Assembly (NCBI RefSeq): GCF_017676345.1
Contig: NZ_JAFFZM010000003.1
Span: 186,001 to 250,000, forward strand
DNA from: Streptomyces smyrnaeus
GTDB taxonomy: Bacteria > Actinomycetota > Actinomycetes > Streptomycetales > Streptomycetaceae
Length of the DNA stretch: 64,000 nucleotides
Direction of reading: 5' to 3'
Shown piece by piece: positions 1 to 8,251 of this stretch. The notes below the pieces were generated by a model. It was given only the letters and a program-made list of their open reading frames with translations, did not search any database and was not told where the DNA came from. The position numbers and the translations under genes were made by a program. Every line of letters starts with the position of its first letter. Position 1 is the stretch's first letter.

Positions 1-2
1 CG

Positions 3-632
3 CTCGGTGACCCCGGGCCGCTGCCCGGGACCGGCACCGCGCCCCGCGACCCGTACGCGCCCAGCGACAAGGACATCCTGGCCACCCGGCACGGCGGCTA
101 CCAGCTCGAGATCGCCGACAGTGACGTCGACGCGCTGGAGTTCGCACAGCTGACCCGCACCGGGCACGCCGCCTACGAGGCGGGCGACATGGCCAAGTCC
201 TCGCGACTGCTGGAGGCGGCGCTGGCACTGTGGCGCGGGCCCGCGCTCGCCGACCTCCCGCACGGCAGGCACCTGTCCATCGAGGCCACCCGGCTGGAGG
301 AGAGCAGGCTGGGCGCGTTGGAGCGGCGCATCGACGCCGACCTGCACATGGGACGGCACCGCGAGGTGCTGGGCGAACTGTGCGCACTGCGCGGCCGCTA
401 TCCGCTCTACGAGAACCTGCACGCGCTGCTGATGGTCGCCTTCCACCAGGACGGCCGCTCCTCGGACGCGCTGATCGCCTTCCGGCGGCTGCGCGGCACT
501 CTCGTGGAGGAGTTGGGCCTGGAGCCCTCGCCCCGGATCGACCGCCTCCACCAGGCCATTCTCCGGGGCGAGGACGCCTTGGACGCCTGGCGCGGTACGG
601 GATCGGGCGAGGCCGCCGGCCTCGCGGGGTGA
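3..632 (+). CDS. SARP-family pathway activator, C-terminal part (5' end outside window)
   Basis: The reading frame is open from the first bases of the window, so only about 209 C-terminal residues are visible. They form the bacterial transcriptional activation domain of SARP regulators: the LWRGPALADL segment, a run of paired helices rich in Leu/Ala/Arg, and the usual end LGLEPSP...LHQAIL. The N-terminal winged-helix DNA-binding domain lies upstream. SARPs activate antibiotic genes from heptameric direct repeats next to the -35 region. The protein is closely similar by eye to the complete SARP at 1616-2470, so the two are probably paralogues. Direction and position suggest it regulates the polyketide genes to the right. 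Family is certain; target genes are inferred. Confidence 0.9.
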   Translation, partial: LGDPGPLPGTGTAPRDPYAPSDKDILATRHGGYQLEIADSDVDALEFAQLTRTGHAAYEAGDMAKSSRLLEAALALWRGPALADLPHGRHLSIEATRLEESRLGALERRIDADLHMGRHREVLGELCALRGRYPLYENLHALLMVAFHQDGRSSDALIAFRRLRGTLVEELGLEPSPRIDRLHQAILRGEDALDAWRGTGSGEAAGLAG

Positions 633-745
633 TGCGCCCGCCCCGGGCCCGGTCCACCCCGCTTCGAGCTGTCGTCCAGTGCCGGTCGTGAGGATCTGGC
701 CCTTGACGACCGGCCCCGTCACGGGGACGGGGGAAGGGGGGAGGG

Positions 746-1576
746 ATGAACGCGTATCTCGCGGCACCTCCCGGAAGACGGCCGACGGACGCCCCGCCCG
801 CGGGAGAGGCGCCCGCCGGTGCCGGACTGCGGCTGTTCTGCTTCCACCACGCGGGCGCCGGCGCGCTCACCTTCGCGCGCTGGCGCCGCGGATTCGACCC
901 CGCCGTGTGCGTACTGCCCATCCGGCTCCCCGGCCGGGAGACCCGGCTGCGTGAGCCCCGCATCACCGACGGGCGCCTGCTGCTGGACGAACTCGACGCG
1001 CAGCTGGGCCCGCTGCTGGAGCAGCCCTACGCGCTGTACGGGCACAGCCTGGGCGCCCTGGTCGCCTACCGCTTCGCCCAGCGGGTGCGGCGCGCGGGCC
1101 GCCCGGCGCCGGTGCTGGTCGGGTTGGGCGCCTGCCCGCCACCGCACCTGCCGACGCCGCTGACCGACCAGTGCGAGATGCCCGACGCGGCACTGCTGGC
1201 CGCACTCGACCGCTACGGCACACTGCCCGGGTACCTGTTCGAGCGCCCCCACTGGTTGCGCACCCTGCTGTCCACCATGCGCGACGATCTGCGCCTCGCC
1301 GCCAGTCTGCGCGCGGTCGGCGGCGCGGCGGAGGCGGAACAGGACGCGCCGCTCGACTGCCCCGTGCACGCCTTCGCCGGCACCCGGGACGAGGCGGCCC
1401 CGCCCGCCGCGGTCGCCGAGTGGCGCCGCTGGGCGAGCGGCCCGTTCGCCCTGCACCGCGTGCCCGGCGGCCACTTCTTCGTCCGCGACACCGCGCTCCT
1501 GGAACTGCTGGCGGCCCAACTGCGCCGCACCGCTCGCCCGGAGCGCGCCTCGCACCTGTCCGAGACATCCATGTAG
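746..1576 (+). CDS. Type II (editing) thioesterase, alpha/beta hydrolase
   Basis: A 276-residue protein of the usual length for stand-alone thioesterases of the GrsT/TEII family, which hydrolyse aberrant or stalled acyl groups from carrier proteins. It shows the oxyanion-loop start FCFHHAGAGA (residues 31-40), the nucleophile elbow GHSLG (99-103, Ser101), a likely catalytic Asp215 in GTRDE and His243 in PGGHFF. The ATG is preceded by a long purine tract (GGGGGAGGG). It lies between two SARP genes in the same direction. Such enzymes are commoner beside modular PKS/NRPS genes than type II PKS genes, so the substrate could be the ACP of this cluster or a carrier protein beyond the left edge. Confidence 0.9.
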   Translation: MNAYLAAPPGRRPTDAPPAGEAPAGAGLRLFCFHHAGAGALTFARWRRGFDPAVCVLPIRLPGRETRLREPRITDGRLLLDELDAQLGPLLEQPYALYGHSLGALVAYRFAQRVRRAGRPAPVLVGLGACPPPHLPTPLTDQCEMPDAALLAALDRYGTLPGYLFERPHWLRTLLSTMRDDLRLAASLRAVGGAAEAEQDAPLDCPVHAFAGTRDEAAPPAAVAEWRRWASGPFALHRVPGGHFFVRDTALLELLAAQLRRTARPERASHLSETSM

Positions 1577-1615
1577 TCCTACACAGCGCACCAACGCACC
1601 CGAAAGGAGCGAGAG

Positions 1616-2470
1616 ATGGACATCAGCGTGCTGGGACCCTGCAGGGTCGTCCAATCGGGGGTCTCCGTCGTTCCGACCGCGGTCAAACCGAGAAAGGTGC
1701 TGGCCCTGCTGGCCCTCTATCCGGACCAAGTGGTCTCCGTCGCCTCCCTGGTGGAGGAGTTGTGGGGGGAGGCCCCGCCGCGCAGCGTCCAGACCACACT
1801 GCAGACCTACGTACTGCAACTGCGCAACCTCATCGCCGCGGCGCTGGGCGACCGGCTCCCGGCCGACCTGCCGAACGGCGCCAAGAGCGTGCTGATCACC
1901 GAGTCCGGCGGCTATCTGCTCGACACCCAGGGTGGAATGGTCGACGCCCTGGAGTTCGAGCGGCTCTCCGGCGCCGGGCACCGGGCACTGGAAGCGGGCG
2001 ACTTCGTGGGGGCCTCCGCGTCCTTCCGCCGGGCGCTGGAGCTGTGGCGCGGTCCCGCACTGGTGGATGTGCAGTGCGGCCCGCTGCTGGAGATCGAGGC
2101 GACCCGGCTGGAGGAGTCGCGGCTGGGCATTCTCAACCAGCGCATCGAGGTGGACCTCACCCTGGGCCGGCACCACGAACTGGTCGGCGAACTGTCCGGG
2201 CTGGCCGCCCAGCACCCGCTGCACGAGGGCATCCAGGCGCAGCTGATGCTCGCTCTCTACCGCTCGGGCAGACGCGGCAACGCGCTGGAGGTCTACCAGC
2301 GGCTGCGCGGCGTCCTCTCCCGGGAACTGGGCCTGGACCCCTCACCCGATCTGCAGCGACTCCAGTGCGCCGTGCTCGACTCGGCGGTCGAGCTGGAGTT
2401 GAGCGGTGCCGCCCGGGAGGCGGCCTTCAGCGGCAGCGGGGGGCCGCTGAGGGCGCTGCGCGGCGGCTGA
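1616..2470 (+). CDS. SARP-family transcriptional activator
   Basis: A 284-residue complete SARP. Residues 1-95 form the OmpR-type winged helix (start MDISVLGPCRVV, then LWGEAPPRSVQTTLQTYV), followed by the transcriptional activation domain with the LWRGPAL segment and the end LGLDPSPDLQRLQ. The start follows GAAAGGAG by seven bases. The gene follows the thioesterase by 39 bases and its last 44 bases overlap the end of the convergent ATP-grasp gene. Candidate SARP targets (paired TCGAGC-type heptamers at 11-base pitch) lie upstream of several genes in the window. Likely the cluster-situated activator; whether it or the left-edge SARP acts on a given promoter cannot be told. Confidence 0.92.
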   Translation: MDISVLGPCRVVQSGVSVVPTAVKPRKVLALLALYPDQVVSVASLVEELWGEAPPRSVQTTLQTYVLQLRNLIAAALGDRLPADLPNGAKSVLITESGGYLLDTQGGMVDALEFERLSGAGHRALEAGDFVGASASFRRALELWRGPALVDVQCGPLLEIEATRLEESRLGILNQRIEVDLTLGRHHELVGELSGLAAQHPLHEGIQAQLMLALYRSGRRGNALEVYQRLRGVLSRELGLDPSPDLQRLQCAVLDSAVELELSGAAREAAFSGSGGPLRALRGG

Positions 2471-3653
2471 GTCCCTGGCGGGCCAGCACGGCGTCGGCCG
2501 GGAGGGAGCCGCCGGCCGGCGTCAGATACCGCACCCGGCAGCCGCCCGGCCGTCCGGCGAACAGCACAGGGCTGAGCACCGGCGCGGCCGGTACCGTCCA
2601 GGTGCCCGTACCGTCGCCCATCCGGAGCGGGTACGGCGCCGGGCGTATGTGCTCCTGCACCACGCTGTCCCCCTGACCGAAGGCCCGCCGCACCGCTGCC
2701 GCCCAGGTGCTCTCGTCGGTCCGGTGACCCACGAGCACCGGCCCGGCACCGGCGACCGCCGGTTTGAGCACGAACCGTTCGCGCTCCGTCAGCAGCAGTC
2801 CGGGCAGCTCCCGTTCGCCGTCGTGCCACCGGGTACGGCCCGCCAGGGTGATCCTGGTCCACGGCAGTCCGCGTTCCACCAGGGCACGCTCGCCCCGCGT
2901 CATCCAGGGCAGCCCCTCGGAGACCAGGGCCAGCGCCCGTTTGTCGGCCAGCAGCCCGCTGCTCAGCGGCGGCAGCAGCAACATCCCGGCGCGCTGCGTG
3001 TCCCGTAGGGGGCCGAGGTCCGTGCCGGTGGCTCGCCGTGTGCTGCCCAGCAGGCCCAGCGCGTAGCGCAGTCCGCCCGGGCGGCCGAGCGCGCCCGGCA
3101 GGTCGGTGGGGGCCAGGAGATCGGCTGCGAAGCCGTGCTCGGTCAGGTCGTGCACGTCCTGCGGGTGGAAGCCCGGCCCGATCAGGGCCACGGTGCGCGG
3201 CAGCCCCCGGTGTGCGCACACCTCGGCGAGCGCCTCCGCGCGCACGGCCCGCGGGTCGTGGCCGAAGAGCGGCCCGTCCTGCGGCCGGGTGTGCGTGTGC
3301 AGCCGGGCGGAGGTGAGCATCCCGGTCCTCCGCGCGCTGCCGAGCGCTCCGTCGGGGTCCAGGCCCACAAGCCGCGGCCCTGTCTCGTCGACCAGGAAGT
3401 CGGCGCCGGCCAGCAGGGCGCAGTGCTCGGTCTCCGCGGCCTCCAGGCCCGAGTGGGGCGGATGGTCGGCGGGGTCGGCACCCAGCGCGACCAGTCGCTC
3501 CGGCCAGGTCGGGGCCAGTGCCAGCACGGCTCGGCGCACCAGTGCCAGCAAGGCGGCCGTGGTGTCGAAGAGTTCGTCGTAGCGGCTGCGCGGCAGCACG
3601 AACGGCCCGGTGGGCAGCGGGCGGGTGCCGGGCCGGTGCGAGGCCGCCGTCAT
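2427..3653 (-). CDS. Circularly permuted ATP-grasp-like protein
   Basis: A 408-residue protein. The C-terminal part has ATP-grasp features: FVLKP (294-298), a Gly-rich loop AGAG (301-304), VVQEHI (331-336), and an earlier DKRALALV (237-244) like the adenine-side lysine segment of circularly permuted ATP-grasp enzymes. ATP-grasp enzymes join a carboxylate to an amine or thiol through an acyl phosphate. The N-terminal 200 residues match nothing I recognise. The start ATG overlaps the stop of the upstream PLP-like gene (ATGA), so the two are translationally coupled; an ALDH-like gene diverges from them. A role making or attaching an amino or acyl building block is inference. Fold assignment is fairly secure, substrate unknown. 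Confidence 0.7.
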   Translation of the reverse strand: MTAASHRPGTRPLPTGPFVLPRSRYDELFDTTAALLALVRRAVLALAPTWPERLVALGADPADHPPHSGLEAAETEHCALLAGADFLVDETGPRLVGLDPDGALGSARRTGMLTSARLHTHTRPQDGPLFGHDPRAVRAEALAEVCAHRGLPRTVALIGPGFHPQDVHDLTEHGFAADLLAPTDLPGALGRPGGLRYALGLLGSTRRATGTDLGPLRDTQRAGMLLLPPLSSGLLADKRALALVSEGLPWMTRGERALVERGLPWTRITLAGRTRWHDGERELPGLLLTERERFVLKPAVAGAGPVLVGHRTDESTWAAAVRRAFGQGDSVVQEHIRPAPYPLRMGDGTGTWTVPAAPVLSPVLFAGRPGGCRVRYLTPAGGSLPADAVLARQGLSRRAAPSAAPRCR

Positions 3654-5191
3654 GACCGCCGCCCCAGCGGGGCGAGCGCCCGGGTGAGGACGGCGTGCAG
3701 CTCGTCGACGGAGTCCGCGTACCGTGCCGACGCCGGCGGTACGGGGGCGCGTTCGTCCCTGCCGTACGAGCCGGTGCCGTGCACCACCACCTCCGGCTCG
3801 GTGACCAGGCCCCGGTCGATCGCGTTCAGGACGCCGGTCATGGCCATCACCAGCGACCACTCGCCCAGCCGCGCCGGATCGGCGGGGAGTTCGACACCCG
3901 CCGGGCGGAGCATGGCGCGTACGGACGGATAGCGGGCCAGGCACTCGTAGCGCGAGACGACGATCCCGTCGCCCCCGTGGGTGCGCACGAGCATGCTCAC
4001 TTCCCGTGCGGTGTCCGGAGCGCGGGTGAAGAAGATGGGGTCCAGGACCTCCTGCGGGTGGTGGGCCGTGTGCGGGAAGTGCGGATCGAGCCCGTCGGCG
4101 GGCTGCCGGTGGACGCCGCGTGCCCGGTCGTGGACGTACGGCGGTACGCCTTCGTGGGAGAACGAGCCGGTCAGCAGGTGGAGCACCAGGGCGGGGGTGC
4201 GCAGGTGCTGTACCAGCAGATAGCGCGGTGCCGCGCTCCCGGGTGCGTCCTGCGGCTTGGCAAGCGTGCTGCCCAGCCGGTGCCCCAGCAGACCCGATCC
4301 GGTGGCGACCGCCTGGGCGTGCAGCCGGCCCCGCACGTCGGCGGCGCCGAGCGCGTCGTGTTCCACGAATGCCCGCAGCGCGTCGGCGACCCGGTGGTCG
4401 ACCGGGTCGCGTACGTGCCACAGGTCGGTGCCGGTCGCGGTGCGCAGGCTGTGTGCGCGCTCCCGGCAGTAGGCGGCGGCCAACTCGTGCACCGCGCCCG
4501 GCTCCGATCCGTGGTAGACGACCAAGGGGTTGCGGCGGCGCAATTGAGGGTGCCGGGCCAGCGGCGAGTCGGCCACCTTGTGGCGGGAACAGGCGGGCAC
4601 CAGGGCGACCACGCGGATCTGGTCGGGGCGGGCCAGCCCGCACCGTTGGGCGCGCAGCACCGCCTCGCGCAGCGTCGTCGCCGTGTTGCCGGACGAGGGA
4701 GCCAGCAGCGTGATCCGCCGGCCGGTGCGGCGCACATGCTGCACGGCACGCGCGACGACCAGCAGCGCCCCGGCCGGCTGCGCCGGGTGCGCCCGGGGGT
4801 CGCCGCGCAGGTCGAGCAGGTGCAGCCGGGTGCCGCGGTGGTCCGGCAGCCGCGTGACGCGGGCGGTCGCGGCGGACAGCAGGTCGCGCAGCGGCCCGTC
4901 CAGGGTGGGGAGTTCGCCGTCCGGGGTGAAGACGGCGGCATCCCCCGGGGGAGCGGGTGAGGGGGCGGCCGTGCGCTCGTGCAGGGCGCGCACCAGAGCG
5001 CGGACGGTCTCCCAGTGCTCGGTCAGCGGTCGCACCGTGGGCGCCGTCCGGTCACGGGACACGGTCGCCCACTGCCCGACCCCTGCCCCTGCCCCCGCCT
5101 CGGCCCCCGCCTCGGCTCCGGCCGTGGCGGGGCCCGCGTGGGTGGGAAGGCCGGTGGGTGCGTCGCGGCCGGTGTGCGCGGTGAGAGTCAT
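3650..5191 (-). CDS. Fold-type II PLP-enzyme-like protein lacking an obvious PLP lysine
   Basis: 513 residues from the ATG at 5191, chosen over one 54 bases upstream because AGGAGGGGG precedes it by six bases. After an Ala/Gly-rich N-terminus (residues 17-40), the sequence resembles the threonine-synthase/cysteine-synthase fold: APSSGNTATT (165-173) matches the phosphate-contacting SSGNT loop, and a later VVHGTGS (469-475) recalls the C-terminal glycine motif. Upstream of the SGNT loop, where these enzymes carry the Schiff-base lysine, I see only LLDLRGDPRAHPAQPAGALL and no lysine. It is therefore either a diverged enzyme or a binding protein. It may belong to an uncharacterised actinobacterial family. 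It is coupled to the ATP-grasp gene by a 4-base overlap. Confidence 0.55.
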   Translation of the reverse strand: MTLTAHTGRDAPTGLPTHAGPATAGAEAGAEAGAGAGVGQWATVSRDRTAPTVRPLTEHWETVRALVRALHERTAAPSPAPPGDAAVFTPDGELPTLDGPLRDLLSAATARVTRLPDHRGTRLHLLDLRGDPRAHPAQPAGALLVVARAVQHVRRTGRRITLLAPSSGNTATTLREAVLRAQRCGLARPDQIRVVALVPACSRHKVADSPLARHPQLRRRNPLVVYHGSEPGAVHELAAAYCRERAHSLRTATGTDLWHVRDPVDHRVADALRAFVEHDALGAADVRGRLHAQAVATGSGLLGHRLGSTLAKPQDAPGSAAPRYLLVQHLRTPALVLHLLTGSFSHEGVPPYVHDRARGVHRQPADGLDPHFPHTAHHPQEVLDPIFFTRAPDTAREVSMLVRTHGGDGIVVSRYECLARYPSVRAMLRPAGVELPADPARLGEWSLVMAMTGVLNAIDRGLVTEPEVVVHGTGSYGRDERAPVPPASARYADSVDELHAVLTRALAPLGRRS

Positions 5192-5354
5192 GGACGTCCC
5201 CCTCCTGGTCCGGTCGGCCCGCTGTCCGGGCCGCCCTCTCGACACCCCGTCCTCGTCCCCTTACGCTGAAATCACCGTCACGAGATGACATGCACGACAT
5301 CGGTGATTCCTCGGAAATGCGGCGGTGAGCCGCAGGGAAAGGTAATCCGGCGGG

Positions 5355-5382
5355 GTCGAGCGCCGGTTGAAGCCGGTCGGAC
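5355..5382. promoter_or_regulatory. Candidate SARP heptamer repeats upstream of the ALDH-like gene
   Basis: Three related heptamers, GTCGAGC, GTTGAAG and GTCGGAC, stand at pitches of 11 and 10 bases, 32-59 bases before the ATG at 5414. SARP activators bind such direct repeats at about 11-base pitch. The match is imperfect. The same divergent intergenic stretch (5192-5413) also holds an 8-base dyad, AATCACCG at 5270-5277 and CGGTGATT at 5301-5308. Confidence 0.35.
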
Positions 5383-5413
5383 CCGACCCCACCCGCGCCC
5401 GAGGAGTCGTCAT

Positions 5414-6667
5414 ATGACCCAGCCCTCCATGCCCGTGCTGGAATCCCTCACCCGCACGTGGCCGGACATCGAGGCGGCGCACGAGAGGGCCACGGGCGCC
5501 GGTGCCGCGCTGCTGCACGGCCGCACCGAACTGCTGGCGGCGCTCACCCGGCTCGCCACCTACGCCAGCGCCCGCGACGAACTGCTGCGCTCACTGCGCG
5601 CGGTCGCCGGCGCTCCCTGGGAGCTCGCCCGCACCGGGGTGCCGCAGTTGTCCCGGCTCTCGGTCGTGCTTCCGCAGCACACCGCTCTCTACTCCTACGT
5701 CCGCCACTGCCTGGTGCCCGCCCTCTACTGCGACGAGGTCGTCGTACGCCCCACGCCCCGCATCCGCGAGACGGCGTACGAGGTGCACCGGACCGTCAGC
5801 CGCGGGCTCGACCCCGAACTGGCCGCGCGCATCCGGTTCACCGACGCCGCCCAGCGCGACTTCACCCCGGTGTGCGCCGAGTCCGACGCCGTCGTCTTCA
5901 CCGGCTCCGCCGAGACCGGCAGACAGCTGATGACCGAGACCGGGGACGGCCCGCTCTTCCTCCACTTCGGGTACGGGCCCAACCCGCTGATCGTCGGACC
6001 GCGCGCCGAACCGGCCGCCGCCTGCCGTGCCGTACTGCGTGCCCGGCTGCACAACTCCGGGCAGGACCGGCTGTGCCCCGATGTGCTGTTCGTCCACCGG
6101 CTGCGGCTCGACGCGCTGGTCGAGCAGTTGCGCGCCGAGCTGTCCGTGCTGACGGTGGGCGCCCGCCGCTGGCCCGACGCCGTACTGACCGCGCTCACCT
6201 ACGGGGAGGCCGTCGAAGGCGCCGCCCGCTTCCTGGCCGAGCACGCCGACCGGGTGGTGGCCGGCGGCGGCGCCGACCCCGAACGGATGCAGGTCGAACC
6301 CTCCCTCCTCGTCTTCGACGAGGACCCCGACTTCCACCCGCCCCAGCTGGCCGGGCCGCTGTTCTGCGTCGTCCCCTACGAGGACCCGGAACTGCTGCGC
6401 GCCTGGGCGCGGCACCCCCTGGAGCTGGAGCGCGGCATGTACGCGGCCGTACTCGGCGAGCCCCGGCTGACCGGCCGGACCCTCGGCACGGCCGTCGTGC
6501 TGCGGGACGCCACCCCCTTCGACATCGAGGACGGCAACCAGCCCTTCGGCGGCTACGGGGTGCGGGCCGCCGGAGTACGGCGGGAGGGCCGGCTCATCGG
6601 CCGACCGCTGCTGCTGTCGCACGAGGCCGCGCAGCGCCGCACAGTGATCACGGGGCCGCTGCGGTAG
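5414..6667 (+). CDS. Aldehyde-dehydrogenase/acyl-reductase-like protein with displaced cysteine
   Basis: 417 residues from the ATG at 5414, which has GAGGAG seven bases upstream. The aldehyde dehydrogenase superfamily is recognisable by FTGSAETG (162-169), a segment PNPLIVGPRAEPAAA aligned with the usual GNP-IV region, and NSGQDRLCPD (214-223). In active ALDHs the cysteine normally follows GQ-x directly; here that place is Arg219 and the nearest cysteine is Cys221. The glutamate-containing ELGG element is replaced by HFGYG. It is somewhat shorter than standard ALDHs. It is transcribed away from the PLP-like and ATP-grasp genes, which suggests joint function. It may reduce an activated acyl group, but catalysis is uncertain. 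Confidence 0.6.
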   Translation: MTQPSMPVLESLTRTWPDIEAAHERATGAGAALLHGRTELLAALTRLATYASARDELLRSLRAVAGAPWELARTGVPQLSRLSVVLPQHTALYSYVRHCLVPALYCDEVVVRPTPRIRETAYEVHRTVSRGLDPELAARIRFTDAAQRDFTPVCAESDAVVFTGSAETGRQLMTETGDGPLFLHFGYGPNPLIVGPRAEPAAACRAVLRARLHNSGQDRLCPDVLFVHRLRLDALVEQLRAELSVLTVGARRWPDAVLTALTYGEAVEGAARFLAEHADRVVAGGGADPERMQVEPSLLVFDEDPDFHPPQLAGPLFCVVPYEDPELLRAWARHPLELERGMYAAVLGEPRLTGRTLGTAVVLRDATPFDIEDGNQPFGGYGVRAAGVRREGRLIGRPLLLSHEAAQRRTVITGPLR

Positions 6668-6713
6668 CCGTCCGGGGGGCCTGCCCGACGTCCGCAGGCC
6701 GCGGTCCTCCCCG

Positions 6714-6773
6714 GCCTCCGGCCGGGAGGTGCCCCGGTGGCTGGTCGCGCAGTTCCCCGCGCCCCTTCGGGGC
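6714..6773 (+). repeat. Two adjoining interspersed Streptomyces-type intergenic repeats
   Basis: The 22-base string at 6714-6735 (GCCTCCGGCCGGGAGGTGCC plus CC) recurs exactly at 21877-21898. The adjoining 6741-6773 segment containing CGCGCAGTTCCCCGCGCCCC recurs in inverted orientation at 14561-14603. Both sequences resemble short palindromic elements I know to be scattered between genes in Streptomyces chromosomes. The 206-base gap between the ALDH-like and TcmI-type genes is largely made of them. Function unknown. Confidence 0.65.
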
Positions 6774-6873
6774 ACGGATCGAGCGGGGCTGTAGAGGCCG
6801 GTGGCACGCTGCCCGGCAGGCCCGCCGACCGACCGGGGCGGGCTGCTCCACACCTTCCCGAAGGAGGCCGACG

Positions 6874-7212
6874 GTGGCACACCGGACGCTCATAGTGGCG
6901 CGGATGGAGCCGGGCAAGGCCGACTCCATCGCGCAGATCTTCGAGGAGTCGGACGCGACCGAGCTGCCCCACATGGTGGGGGTGGCGCGGCGGACGCTCT
7001 TCACCTTCCACGACCTGTACTTCCACCTCGTCGAGGCGGACGAGGACATCACCCCCAATCTCTACCGTGCCCGCAGCCACCCCCTCTACGACGACATCAA
7101 CACCCGCCTCGCGCAGTGCGTGTCGCCCTACGACCCGAACTGGCAGGAGCCCAAGGACGCGATGGCGAACCCGTTCTACGTATGGACGAAGGACTCAGGG
7201 AGGACCCGGTGA
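6874..7212 (+). CDS. TcmI-family aromatic polyketide cyclase
   Basis: 112 residues from a GTG start at 6874, chosen because AAGGAGG sits six bases upstream and the protein then begins MAHRTLIVARMEPGK, the standard beginning of TcmI-type cyclases. The family folds as a ferredoxin-like alpha/beta barrel dimer and catalyses late ring closures of aromatic poly-beta-ketones. Recognisable segments are IFEESDATELP and YFHLVE. The stop overlaps the GTG of the ACP gene (GTGA), so it is the first gene of a coupled operon: cyclase, ACP, ketoreductase, SchA/CurD protein, DUF1772 protein. The ring it closes cannot be deduced. Confidence 0.9.
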   Translation: MAHRTLIVARMEPGKADSIAQIFEESDATELPHMVGVARRTLFTFHDLYFHLVEADEDITPNLYRARSHPLYDDINTRLAQCVSPYDPNWQEPKDAMANPFYVWTKDSGRTR

Positions 7213-7478
7213 GCGAGTTCACCCAGCGCGAGCTGGCCGAGAAGCTGCTGGAGTGCGCGGGCGAGGCCGAGTACGCGGACGGCTGCGACATCGCCGACGA
7301 GGCGGCCTTGGACGTGCCGTTCCTCGAACTCGGCTACGATTCGCTCGCCCTGCTCCAGGTGACCGGTGTCATCAAGCGCGAGTACGGCGTCGAACTGTCC
7401 GACGACGCCGTGGTGGAGGCGGAGACGCCCCGGCTGCTGCTCAAGATGATCAATGCCAACCTGCCCGATGCGGTATGA
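7209..7478 (+). CDS. Type II PKS acyl carrier protein
   Basis: 89 residues, typical for an aromatic PKS ACP. The phosphopantetheine site is LGYDSLALLQ with Ser45. It carries the growing poly-beta-ketone on a 4'-phosphopantetheine arm between the KS-alpha/KS-beta pair and the cyclases. The GTG start overlaps the cyclase stop, and its own stop overlaps the ATG of the next gene. Unusually, it does not sit beside the KS-alpha/KS-beta genes: these begin 7.7 kb downstream, beyond an oppositely oriented amino-acid transport block. It is the only ACP I find in the window, so it probably completes the minimal PKS. Confidence 0.95.
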   Translation: MSEFTQRELAEKLLECAGEAEYADGCDIADEAALDVPFLELGYDSLALLQVTGVIKREYGVELSDDAVVEAETPRLLLKMINANLPDAV

Positions 7479-8251
7479 GCGCCGCCGGCCCGGAGACCGG
7501 TGTGCTGCCCGCGCCGGGACTCGCCGGCAAGCGCGTCCTGGTCACGGGCGGCACCCGGGGCATCGGCCGTACCACGGTCCTGGCCTTCGCCCAGGCGGGT
7601 GCCCGGCTCGTCGTCGCCCACCGCACGGCCGGTGACGACGCGCGCACCCTGACCGAGGCGCTGGCGGCGACCGGCGCCGAACACCACCTGGTGCGCGCCG
7701 ATGTCACCGCCTCGCAGGACGCCGCCCGGCTCGCCGAGGAGTGCGGGGCGCACCTGGGCGGCCTGGACGTGCTCGTCAACAACGTCGGTGTCGACGGGCA
7801 CAGCAAGTTCGCCGACCTGGACGAGACCGAATGGCACCGGCTGATGGACTCCAACGTCACCTCCGCCTATCTGGTCACCCGTGCCGTCCACGAACTGCTC
7901 GCGGACGGCGCCTCGATCGTCAACGTCGGCGCCTCGGTCGCGCTGCGGGGGCGTGCGCTGGGCACCCACTACTCCGCCTCCAAGGCGGCACTCGTCGGCT
8001 TCGGCCGGGCGCTGTGCAAGGAGGTCGGCAGCCGGGGCATCCGCGTCAACACCGTCGCGCCCGGCGTCACGGCGACCGACGACGAGCCGGGCGCGGGGTT
8101 GCCGCCGCAGCTCGTCGAGCGCCTGGCGGGAATGACGGCGCTGGGCCGGCTGGGCACCGCGGCGGACGTGGCCGGCGCGGTCCTCTACCTCGCGGGCGAC
8201 ACCTCCCGCTACATCACCGGCGCCACGCTCACCGTAGATGGAGGAATCTGA
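7475..8251 (+). CDS. SDR ketoreductase
   Basis: 258-residue short-chain dehydrogenase of the FabG type. NADPH-binding TGGTRGIG (24-31), NNVG (102-105), catalytic Ser154, and YSASK with Tyr166 and Lys170 are all present, and the C-terminus TLTVDGGI is standard. In aromatic pathways such enzymes reduce one carbonyl of the nascent chain or a ring ketone or quinone. It is a paralogue of the SDR at 18739-19491; each is close to a DUF1772 gene, suggesting duplicated oxidation/reduction pairs. Its ATG overlaps the ACP stop and its TGA overlaps the next ATG. Which carbonyl it reduces is unknown. Confidence 0.92.
   Translation: MSAAGPETGVLPAPGLAGKRVLVTGGTRGIGRTTVLAFAQAGARLVVAHRTAGDDARTLTEALAATGAEHHLVRADVTASQDAARLAEECGAHLGGLDVLVNNVGVDGHSKFADLDETEWHRLMDSNVTSAYLVTRAVHELLADGASIVNVGASVALRGRALGTHYSASKAALVGFGRALCKEVGSRGIRVNTVAPGVTATDDEPGAGLPPQLVERLAGMTALGRLGTAADVAGAVLYLAGDTSRYITGATLTVDGGI

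Noticed and set aside
719..2224. Long minus-strand open frame (501 codons) opposite the thioesterase and SARP
   Set aside because: It is low in protein-like pattern (Gln/Gly/Val/Arg-rich), with no motif or ribosome site, and lies antisense to two clear genes. Such frames are common in high-GC DNA.
3654..4643. N-terminal extension of the ATP-grasp frame
   Set aside because: The extension is Arg/Pro-rich and lies inside the coupled PLP-like gene. The ATG at 3653 overlapping the upstream stop explains translation.
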